Source: Thermoplasmata archaeon (GTDB lineage: Archaea > Thermoplasmatota > Thermoplasmata > UBA184). From it: a DNA stretch of 8,616 nt. The position numbers and the translations under genes were made by a program. Of the stretch, positions 1 to 5,454 are shown piece by piece. The notes under the pieces were generated by a model that ran no database searches, was not told where the DNA came from, and saw only the letters and a program-made list of their open reading frames with translations. The stretch is taken from positions 1 to 8,616 of the forward strand of contig JAKAVH010000260.1 of NCBI GenBank assembly GCA_021827545.1, given 5' to 3'. Every line of letters begins with the position of its first letter. Positions within the stretch are counted from its first letter, which is position 1.

Positions 1-113
1 TCGGCGAGGAGCGCGGTGCTCAGCGCGTTCACCGGCGGGTTCTTCATCACCAGGATCTCGACGCCGCCCCCTTCGCTCCGGCGTCCGACCTTCTCTCCCT
101 CGGCCATCGACAT
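1..113 (-). CDS. Crotonase-fold protein (enoyl-CoA hydratase type), N-terminal fragment
   Basis: The first 37 codons of a leftward gene that runs off the window edge. After a polar leader of about 16 residues comes VEILVMKNPPVNALS, the first beta strand and the NPPVNALS signature that opens crotonase-superfamily proteins (enoyl-CoA hydratase, or the hydratase half of a hydratase/3-hydroxyacyl-CoA dehydrogenase fusion). The oxyanion-hole and catalytic glutamate regions lie outside the window, so the exact reaction cannot be assigned. Two in-frame ATGs are possible, at 113 and 107. GGGAG at 118-114 on the coding strand sits about 6 bases before the second ATG and could act as a ribosome binding site for it. 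The enzyme would hydrate 2-enoyl-CoA in fatty-acid or branched-chain oxidation, matching the ETF and FixC genes at the far end. Family confidence is moderate because only the N-terminus is visible. Confidence 0.68.
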   Translation of the reverse strand, partial: MSMAEGEKVGRRSEGGGVEILVMKNPPVNALSTALLA

Positions 114-291
114 CTCCCGTCGGGGAGAGGCGGATACCCCCTCTTAATGCGTCCCCCGCCCCGCCCTTTCTCGGGGCGGAACCGGCGCGACCTCACCCTC
201 GTCGGATCCCCGACCGCTCCCCTCGGGTCTGTGAAGGTCCCGGCGGTGCGGAGGCGCTTGGACGTAAGTAGCCGGCCCTTCTCGCGCGCGC
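114..291. promoter_or_regulatory. Divergent promoter region between the crotonase-type gene and the MFS gene
   Basis: A 178-base spacer between divergent genes. On the minus strand ATTAAG (148-143) lies about 32 bases before the ATG at 113 and is a plausible TATA box. On the plus strand GTAAGTA (264-270) is centred 25 bases before the MFS ATG at 292, the spacing expected for a leaderless archaeal transcript. Between them is a perfect 7-base inverted repeat, CCGCCCC (156-162) and GGGGCGG (173-179), with a 10-base loop, which could be an operator or simply a GC-rich coincidence. A second small stem, CTCCC (114-118) with GGGAG (123-127), abuts the crotonase start. Promoter calls are by spacing and A/T content only. 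Confidence 0.5.
156..179. repeat. Perfect 7-base inverted repeat in a divergent promoter region
   Basis: CCGCCCC at 156-162 and GGGGCGG at 173-179 are exact reverse complements around a 10-base loop. The repeat lies between the two divergent promoters, where a regulator could bind. High GC makes a chance match quite possible. Confidence 0.35.
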
Positions 292-1479
292 ATGGTTTCG
301 CGCCAGCTCCTGTCGCTCTCGCTCTACTCGCTCCTCGCGAGCAACCGCGGAGGCCTGTTCCTCGTCTTCCTGCCGCTGTACCTTGTCGAGGTGAAAGGGG
401 CGACCCTCCCGATCGCGCTGACGATCCTCACCCTCGGCTGGCTGCCCGCGAGCCTGATCGGCCCCTGGGTCGGCCGCCTTTCCGACCGGTGGGGTCGCCG
501 GCGACCGTTCCTCCTGGTCGGCGAGGCGGCCGCGCTCCCCGTCTTCCTCGCGATCACGTTCGCTCCGGGGTATCTCTTCGCCGGCGGGCTCTTCATCACC
601 GCCGTCGTCCTCCTCGCGATCGGGGGACCGGCCTACACCGCGTACGTCGCGGACCTCACCCGAACCCAGGAACGCGGCGAAGGGTACGGGCTCCTCAACG
701 CCACGTCGAACGCGGGTGGGGTCGCGGGGTTTCTGGTCGCCGGCGTCGTCACGCTCGCGTTCGGCCTCGAGGCGCTCTTCCCGTTCGTCGTCGCGATCAT
801 GGTCGGGACGCTCCTCGTGGTGGTCTTCCTCGTCCCCGACGTCCGCCTCGAGCGCCCCCGCGCGCGGAGCCGCCCGTTGAGCGAGCTCAAGCCCGTCGTG
901 TCGTTCTCGCTCGTGGTGTCGGTCCGCTCGATCGGGAGCGGAGCGGTGGCGACGTTCTACGGTTTCCTCGCCGCAGGCCTCGGCGCGAACAGCTTCGAGG
1001 TGAGCCTGGTCGCCGTCGGAGGTCTGCTGACCGCCGCCGTCATTTCGCTCCCCCTCGGGCGGCTGGTCGACCGTTTCGGCGAGATCCGCGGGATCTGGTA
1101 CGGGACGGTCCTGAGCCTCGCCGCGTATGGGATCTTCCTGGCCGCGACGACGTGGGAGGAGGTCGTTCCCGCCCAGGCGGTTCGCAGCGCGGGGATCTCT
1201 TGGCTCAACCCGGCGATGAGCGCTTGGGTCGCCCGGATAGCTCCGGCCGACCGCCGGGCGGAGTACCTGGGCGTCTTCGCCCTCGTCAACTCCTCGCTCT
1301 GGAGCCTCGGACCGCTCGTCGGCGCGGTCGCGATCGAGTTCGGCGGGTACCCCGGGCTCCTCGCGATGGCGATCGGGGTGACCGTGGTCTCGTTGGTCGC
1401 CCTTCAGCTCGTCTACGGCGGGCCGACCGTTCGGGGTCGCCTCCACCGACCGCCGGCGGCCGCGAACGGCCCGCCGTAG
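292..1479 (+). CDS. Major facilitator superfamily transporter
   Basis: A 395-residue integral membrane protein made of successive hydrophobic helices, the normal size for a 12-helix MFS carrier. The loop between helices 2 and 3 carries MFS motif A as GRLSDRWGRR (residues 61-70), and the pseudo-symmetrical copy opening the second half reads GRLVDRFGEIRG (about 256-267). A charged central loop, rich in Arg and Pro (about 184-200), separates the two six-helix bundles. The substrate cannot be told from sequence; drug or sugar export and organic-anion uptake are all possible. The ATG at 292 is favoured because a TATA-like box lies 25 bases upstream and the first helix begins right after it. The C-terminal tail (about 378-395) is polar, Pro/Ala-rich and probably cytoplasmic. 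The gene is followed 49 bases later by the separately promoted ureohydrolase, so it is probably transcribed alone. Confidence 0.9.
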   Translation: MVSRQLLSLSLYSLLASNRGGLFLVFLPLYLVEVKGATLPIALTILTLGWLPASLIGPWVGRLSDRWGRRRPFLLVGEAAALPVFLAITFAPGYLFAGGLFITAVVLLAIGGPAYTAYVADLTRTQERGEGYGLLNATSNAGGVAGFLVAGVVTLAFGLEALFPFVVAIMVGTLLVVVFLVPDVRLERPRARSRPLSELKPVVSFSLVVSVRSIGSGAVATFYGFLAAGLGANSFEVSLVAVGGLLTAAVISLPLGRLVDRFGEIRGIWYGTVLSLAAYGIFLAATTWEEVVPAQAVRSAGISWLNPAMSAWVARIAPADRRAEYLGVFALVNSSLWSLGPLVGAVAIEFGGYPGLLAMAIGVTVVSLVALQLVYGGPTVRGRLHRPPAAANGPP

Positions 1480-1502
1480 CCTCGCCGGCCAGGCGCCGAT
1501 TC

Positions 1503-1507
1503 TTATA
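1503..1507 (+). promoter_or_regulatory. TATA box of the ureohydrolase-bud32 operon
   Basis: TTATA, within TCTTATAGGG, is centred 24 bases before the GTG at 1529 in otherwise GC-rich sequence. This spacing puts the transcription start at or next to the start codon, predicting a leaderless mRNA. No Shine-Dalgarno-like sequence precedes the GTG, which supports that reading. Confidence 0.65.
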
Positions 1508-1528
1508 GGGCACGGTTGTCGCCCCGTC

Positions 1529-2404
1529 GTGCAGCGGCCGACGACGTTCGCCGACGCCCGGGCCTCTTTCGAGGACGCCGAGTTCGTCATCGTGGGGGTC
1601 CCGTTCGACCGCACGACATCGTTCCGGCCGGGCGCCCGCTTCGGTCCGGATTCGATCCGGACACACTCGTGGAACTTCGAGTCCTACGACCTCGAGACCG
1701 GCATCGACCTCTCGGACGCCCCGATCCACGACCTCGGAAACACCGAGGAGTTCGGCAGCGCGGCCGATATGGTCGGGGCGCTGCGCGAGGAGATCCGTCC
1801 GATCTACGCGGCGAAGAAGGTTCCGATCGTCCTCGGCGGGGACCACGCGTGCTCTCCGCCGGTCGTCGAGGCGTATCCGGACGGCGCGCCGAGCCTGGGG
1901 GTCCTCTACCTGGACGCGCACATGGACTTCCGCGCGAGCTACCTCGGCGACGCGCGCAGCCACGCCTGCTCCTCCCGCCGGATCCTCGAGAAGGTCGGCG
2001 CGCGCAACATCGTCGTCCTCGGGGTCCGGTCGGTGTCGCACGAGGAGGTCGACGACAACCGGTCGATCGGGATGTCCATCGTTACCGCCCACGAGATCGC
2101 GAAGGAGGGGATCTCGGCGTCCGTCCAGCGAGCGTTGAACATGCTGAAGACGGAGCGGATCTACATCTCGCTCGACATCGACGCGATCGACCCTGCCTAC
2201 GCGGGGGGTACCGGCACCCCCGAGCCGTTCGGCCTCACCCCCCGCGACGTGAAGTATGTCATCGACCAAGCGGCCCCCCGGCTCGCGGGACTCGACATCA
2301 TGGAAGTGAGCCCGCACTACGACAACGGCAACACGAGCGCGCTCGCGGCTCGCCTCGCGCGCGAGGCGATCGCCCGCATCCTTCAGGCCCGGAAGGGCCG
2401 CTAG
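1529..2404 (+). CDS. speB: Agmatinase-family ureohydrolase
   Basis: A 291-residue cytosolic binuclear manganese hydrolase of the arginase/agmatinase family, the usual length. All metal-ligand motifs are present: GGDHACS (His106), DAHMD (Asp129, His131, Asp133) and SLDIDAIDP (Asp216, Asp218). The substrate-side motifs SHACS (144-148) and GTGTPEPFG (227-235) also match agmatinases. It most likely removes urea from agmatine to give putrescine, or from N1-aminopropylagmatine to give spermidine as shown for some archaea; the two cannot be separated here. Other ureohydrolases such as guanidinobutyrase are less likely alternatives. The GTG start is chosen because a TATA box lies 24 bases upstream and translation from it begins at the expected N-terminal helix. 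The bud32 ATG follows 6 bases after the stop, so the two are probably co-transcribed, with polyamine supply and tRNA modification both serving translation. Confidence 0.92.
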   Translation: MQRPTTFADARASFEDAEFVIVGVPFDRTTSFRPGARFGPDSIRTHSWNFESYDLETGIDLSDAPIHDLGNTEEFGSAADMVGALREEIRPIYAAKKVPIVLGGDHACSPPVVEAYPDGAPSLGVLYLDAHMDFRASYLGDARSHACSSRRILEKVGARNIVVLGVRSVSHEEVDDNRSIGMSIVTAHEIAKEGISASVQRALNMLKTERIYISLDIDAIDPAYAGGTGTPEPFGLTPRDVKYVIDQAAPRLAGLDIMEVSPHYDNGNTSALAARLAREAIARILQARKGR

Positions 2405-2410
2405 GGTCCG

Positions 2411-3064
2411 ATGGACGACCCCCCCGCCGCCGAGCGGCCGCTCTCTCGCGGCGCGGAAGCCACGATCCGTCGGGTCGACTGGTGGGGGTTCCCGGCCCTC
2501 CTCAAGGAGCGCGACCTCAAATCGTACCGTCCGAAGGCGCTCGACGAGCGGCTGAGGCGCGAGCGGACCCGTACCGAGGCGCGTCTCCTCGTCGACGCGC
2601 GTCGCCTCGGCGTGCGGACCCCGATCGTCTACGACATCGACCTCCCTCGCCACCGGTTGATTCTCGAGGAGCTGCCGGGACCGACGCTCCGCCAGCTCCT
2701 CGAGGACCCCGCGATCCCGGCTTCCTCCGTGGTCGCGGCCGTCCGCGGATTCGGCCTCGCGCTGGGACGACTGCACGCCGGGTCGATCGCCCACGGTGAC
2801 CTCACGAGCTCGAACGTTCTGTTCCCGAACGGCCCCCTCCAGCCGCCCGCCTTCCTCGACCTGTCGATGGGCTCGCGCAACCCGGGCGTCGAGGAGCTCG
2901 GGATCGACCTCCATCTGGTCGAGGAGGACCTCCGTGCGCTTCACTCGAACGCCGACCAGCTCGTCCGATCGTTCCATGAGGGGTACGCCGAAGGGAATCC
3001 TCGCGGCGAGTCGGCCGTCCGAGCGCGGGCGAAGGCGATCCGCGGCCGCGTCCGCTACGCCTAG
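2411..3064 (+). CDS. bud32: Bud32/PRPK-type kinase of the KEOPS complex
   Basis: A 217-residue small atypical kinase/ATPase, the size of stand-alone archaeal Bud32. Visible landmarks in order: GAEATI (14-19, glycine-loop equivalent), LLKER (Lys32, ATP-binding lysine), RLRRERTRTEARLL with Glu56, the catalytic loop HGDLTSSN (His128, Asp130, Asn135), and a basic C-terminal RGRVRYA tail. Bud32 is part of KEOPS, which with Kae1 makes the t6A modification at position 37 of ANN-decoding tRNAs; its ATPase activity supports Kae1. In some archaea it is fused to Kae1, but here it stands alone and kae1 is not in the window. Oddly, the DFG motif reads DLS (150-152): the metal-binding aspartate is kept while Phe and Gly are replaced, and the downstream EDKAVDL-type block is EELGIDL. 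It is probably co-transcribed with the ureohydrolase. Confidence 0.92.
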   Translation: MDDPPAAERPLSRGAEATIRRVDWWGFPALLKERDLKSYRPKALDERLRRERTRTEARLLVDARRLGVRTPIVYDIDLPRHRLILEELPGPTLRQLLEDPAIPASSVVAAVRGFGLALGRLHAGSIAHGDLTSSNVLFPNGPLQPPAFLDLSMGSRNPGVEELGIDLHLVEEDLRALHSNADQLVRSFHEGYAEGNPRGESAVRARAKAIRGRVRYA

Positions 3065-3485
3065 ACGTGGAATCCCCCGGCTGGGCGCGTCCGTTCCTCG
3101 CGCGCGGTCGGCGCCCTCGCATCCTGCGCGGGGGCGTTCGCGGGCGAACGGGGCTGGCCCGAGGGGCCGGTTCCGGCCGACGCGTACGTGGCGCGATGCC
3201 CCGTCTCCGAGCCTTCGGACGACCACGAAGAACGGGGCGAATGCGCCGCAGACCGTCCTCGCCGACCGGCCACGCTCGGAGTCCCCGGTTTCGAAGGAGC
3301 CCCGGCGCACGTGCCCCGCGGTCTCTCCCGGGCGAGTCGGAACCGGAGCGTCGGCACGCGCCGACCGGCATTGGTCGGGCCCCCGGCCGTCCCCGTTCCG
3401 CTCGCGAGCCCGGGCGGACGCACCCATCGACCCCCTCGACCGAGAGGTCCGGGGGCCGGACGCCTTCCGAGCGCGCGGCCCGGTT
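3065..3485. other. Hairpin-rich convergent intergenic spacer, no gene recognised
   Basis: A gap of about 420 bases between the converging ends of bud32 and nnr, longer than the other spacers in the window. Open frames here are Arg/Pro/Gly/Ala-rich, resemble no known family and have no promoter-like box. No SRP RNA, RNase P RNA, 5S rRNA or tRNA signature was found on either strand. Many short perfect inverted repeats are present: CGTTCG/CGAACG (3135-3150, 4-base loop), GGCCGG/CCGGCC (3165-3178), GTCGGC/GCCGAC (3350-3365), CCGACC/GGTCGG (3361-3378), GACC/GGTC around a GAGA loop (3438-3449), and GTCCGG/CCGGAC (3447-3461). Some are mutually exclusive. They may end transcripts, fold as an untranslated RNA, or be a by-product of high GC. 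Confidence 0.5.
3350..3378. repeat. Two overlapping, mutually exclusive hairpins
   Basis: GTCGGC (3350-3355) pairs with GCCGAC (3360-3365) around an ACGC loop. CCGACC (3361-3366) pairs with GGTCGG (3373-3378) around a 6-base loop. Both stems are perfect and both need bases 3361-3365, so only one can form at a time. The element is in the noncoding spacer downstream of both bud32 and nnr. Confidence 0.4.
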
Positions 3486-4988
3486 CTACGCGGCGCGGTG
3501 GACCCGCTCGAGCCCCGCGACCAAGGCCCCCGGCAGTTCGTCGAGGACGTCCGTCGCGAGCAGCCCGAACCCCCGGCGTGCGGCCGCGCGCTGACCGGCC
3601 TCGCCGGTCCAGTACGTGCCGAGGCGGGCGGCGTGCAACGGGGAGAGTCCCTGGGCGAGCAGGCTCGCGACCACCCCGGCGAGCACGTCGCCCGCCCCGG
3701 CGACCGTCATCGCCGCGTGGTGGTGCGCATTCTCGAACGAGCTCTCCCCATCCGAGCCCAGGTCCGACGGCCCCTTGACGAGCAACGTGAGCCGGCGCTC
3801 CGACGCGATGCGGGCGACGTCGGCGCTCGTCCGCTCCTGCGGGCCGGTGGCGACGCCGCCGAGGACCCGCTCGAACTCGCCCGTGTTGGGCGTCGCGACG
3901 ACGCCGGCCGACGCCGGCCGCTCGGCGATCTCCTGCGACGTGGGAAGCGCGGCGAGCGCGTCGGCGTCCACGACGAGCGGGACGGTTCCCACGAGCTCCC
4001 GCAGTAACGTGCGGAGCGCCTCGATCGTCTCGGGATGCGCCCCCGCCCCCATGCCGACCGCGAGCGCCCGGGGGGGTGCCGCGCGCACGAACTCGAGGAT
4101 CTCGGGAACGTCGTTCGGGCGAAAGCGTCCGAGGCCGACCGCCCGGACGACGAGGTTCGGGCTGAACGATTGGACCGACTCGCTCGCGCCGTGGGGAGCG
4201 ACGATCGTCGCCCGCTCCGCCCCCGAGCGCAGCGCCGCGAGGCCGGCGAGGGCCGGTGCGCCCGCGTACGGGCCCCCTCCCACCACGATCAGACGGCCCG
4301 TCCGGCCCCGGTCGGACGTGCCGCTCGGCACGCGGAAAAGGAGGAACTCGCCCGGACCGGTCCGCCGCCAAGCGTCGGGCGGGATCCCGATCTCCCGGAC
4401 GGCGACCTGCCCCGCGTTCCCGCGCGCGATCTCCTCCTTCACGGTGGTGAACGTCACGGTCCACGACGGCCGCAGTCCCTCGGGGTCGGCGACGCCCGTC
4501 GGGAGGTCGACCGAGAGGACGGGGGCCCGGCTCGATCGGATCGCCTCGACGGCTTCCCGGACGGGAGACCGCATCCGGTCGGACTGGCCCGTGCCGAGGA
4601 GGGCGTCAACCACGAGCGGCATGGTCGCGAGCTCCTCCGGCCGCGGGACGCGGACGTGCACGGGACAGCGGTGTTCGATCCGGTCGAAGCATCGGCGCGC
4701 GGCGCGCGAGCGGATCTCCGAGGGAGGGTGAACGAGCCACACCTCGGGCGAGTACCCCCACTGCTGGAGGTAGAACGTGGCGCACGTCCCGTCCCCACCG
4801 TTGTTGCCCGAGCCGGCGACGACCGCGACCCGGGCCGGAGGCGGCGGAAGGTGGCGCACGACCTCCTCGGCGACGGCGCGACCGGCGCTCTCCATCAGGG
4901 CATCGATCGTGACGCCGAGCGCGACCGCGTTCTCCTCGATGACGGCCATCTCCACCGAGGAGAGCGCGCGGCGCGAGGCGGCCCACAT
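3486..4988 (-). CDS. nnr: Bifunctional NAD(P)HX epimerase / ADP-dependent NAD(P)HX dehydratase
   Basis: A 500-residue two-domain cofactor-repair enzyme (YjeF_N plus YjeF_C), the standard size. The epimerase half shows the SVEMAVIEENA opening (about 11-21), MESAGRAVAEEV (32-43), the NAD-binding VVAGSGNNGGDG (56-67), VVDALLGTG (126-134) and SVDLPTGV with Asp161. The dehydratase half shows GRLIVVGGGPYAGAPALAG (231-249), VGMGAG (311-316), VVDADAL (339-345), ATPNTGEFERVLG (365-377) and GAGDVLAGVVASLLAQG (431-447, catalytic Asp434). It interconverts R- and S-NAD(P)HX and dehydrates the S form back to NAD(P)H. The usual TPH of the dehydratase is TPN (Asn368). The ATG at 4988 is chosen because it gives the family's N-terminus, and frame upstream of it overlaps aIF1A. 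It starts 11 bases after the aIF1A stop, with no clear promoter between, so an aIF1A-nnr operon is likely. Confidence 0.93.
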   Translation of the reverse strand: MWAASRRALSSVEMAVIEENAVALGVTIDALMESAGRAVAEEVVRHLPPPPARVAVVAGSGNNGGDGTCATFYLQQWGYSPEVWLVHPPSEIRSRAARRCFDRIEHRCPVHVRVPRPEELATMPLVVDALLGTGQSDRMRSPVREAVEAIRSSRAPVLSVDLPTGVADPEGLRPSWTVTFTTVKEEIARGNAGQVAVREIGIPPDAWRRTGPGEFLLFRVPSGTSDRGRTGRLIVVGGGPYAGAPALAGLAALRSGAERATIVAPHGASESVQSFSPNLVVRAVGLGRFRPNDVPEILEFVRAAPPRALAVGMGAGAHPETIEALRTLLRELVGTVPLVVDADALAALPTSQEIAERPASAGVVATPNTGEFERVLGGVATGPQERTSADVARIASERRLTLLVKGPSDLGSDGESSFENAHHHAAMTVAGAGDVLAGVVASLLAQGLSPLHAARLGTYWTGEAGQRAAARRGFGLLATDVLDELPGALVAGLERVHRAA

Positions 4989-4999
4989 CGGTACCGAGG

Positions 5000-5428
5000 C
5001 TACGCGGCGGAGGCGCCGGCGGGCGCCGGGGCCTCGGAGCCTCCGAAAACATTGACCGACGCCGGCAAAAGGCTGCGGCGGGCGAGGTACTGCGCCTGCG
5101 TCCGGCTGTAGCGGAAGAGGATATCGGCCTTCCCTTCCTGGAATCCCCAGGGCCGGAGGATGAGCAGGTCCCCCTCGCGGATCCACATCTTCTTCTTCAT
5201 CTTCCCGGTGATCCGGCCCATCCGCGAGACGTTGTCCTCGCACATCACCCGGATCCGGGCCGCGCCGAGGAGCTGGTTCGCGATCCCGAAGACTTCCCCC
5301 CGGTTGCGCCGCGGCAACGGAAGCCGCCCGAGCTCCTCGCCGCCCTCCACGACCTCGACGCTCGCGACCTCTCGCTCGCCGGCCGGAGGGGTCGACGTCT
5401 CGGCGGGGGGGTCGGGAGTGTCGGGCAC
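5000..5428 (-). CDS. eif1A: Archaeal translation initiation factor 1A (aIF1A)
   Basis: A 142-residue protein whose core (about 35-122) is the S1-like OB fold of eIF1A/aIF1A: LPRRNRGEVFGIANQLLGAA, RIRVMCEDNVSRMGRITGKM, KKKMWIREGDLLILRPWGFQ and ADILFRYSRTQAQYLARR. It binds the A site of the small ribosomal subunit and helps start-codon selection. The GTG at 5428 is chosen because it is the only good start before the core that also has a TATA-like box 24 bases upstream; a GTG 26 codons further in (codon 27) would give a shorter version. From 5428 the protein carries an acidic, Pro/Thr-rich N-terminal tail of about 34 residues and an Ala/Pro-rich C-terminal tail (about 130-142), making it longer than typical archaeal forms (near 95-115). 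In many Euryarchaeota aIF1A is followed by rio1 and a KH-domain gene; here the next gene is nnr. Confidence 0.93.
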   Translation of the reverse strand: MPDTPDPPAETSTPPAGEREVASVEVVEGGEELGRLPLPRRNRGEVFGIANQLLGAARIRVMCEDNVSRMGRITGKMKKKMWIREGDLLILRPWGFQEGKADILFRYSRTQAQYLARRSLLPASVNVFGGSEAPAPAGASAA

Positions 5429-5449
5429 GGCCGGCCGAGCGGTGCCGAC

Positions 5450-5454
5450 TATTT
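5450..5454 (-). promoter_or_regulatory. TATA box of the aIF1A-nnr operon
   Basis: AAATA on the minus strand, within TTGAAATAG, is centred 24 bases before the GTG at 5428. It overlaps the TGA stop of the upstream hydrolase by one base, so the essential aIF1A promoter is embedded at the very 3' end of that gene. aIF1A can thus be made both from its own promoter and by read-through. Confidence 0.55.

Noticed and set aside
147..1614. Long open frames on both strands overlapping the MFS gene
   Set aside because: Arg/Pro-rich shadow translations; the MFS frame alone shows transmembrane helices and motif A.
1644..1662. Perfect 8-base inverted repeat GTCCGGAT-TCG-ATCCGGAC, resembling a tRNA T-arm
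   Set aside because: It lies inside conserved ureohydrolase codons (around residues 39-45), the loop is out of register with a T-loop, and no tRNA acceptor, D or anticodon arms surround it.
1286..3427. 713-codon open frame on the minus strand
   Set aside because: It lies opposite the ureohydrolase and bud32, is rich in Arg, Asp, Gly and Pro and matches no family. Long antisense open frames are expected in GC-rich DNA.
3065..3485. Possible SRP RNA, RNase P RNA or tRNA in the long spacer
   Set aside because: The conserved GGAAGG-GCAGC SRP core, the RNase P GGAAAGTCC and ACAGAA elements and a TTCRA T-loop with stems were all looked for and not found on either strand.
3061..4464. 467-codon minus-strand open frame extending from nnr into the spacer
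   Set aside because: Out of frame with nnr, Arg/Gly-rich with no recognisable domain. It includes most of the noncoding spacer but shows no promoter.
4989..5243. N-terminal extension of nnr to an ATG at 5243
   Set aside because: The added 85 residues are antisense-like, overlap the aIF1A coding sequence on the same strand in another frame, and are not part of the YjeF_N family.
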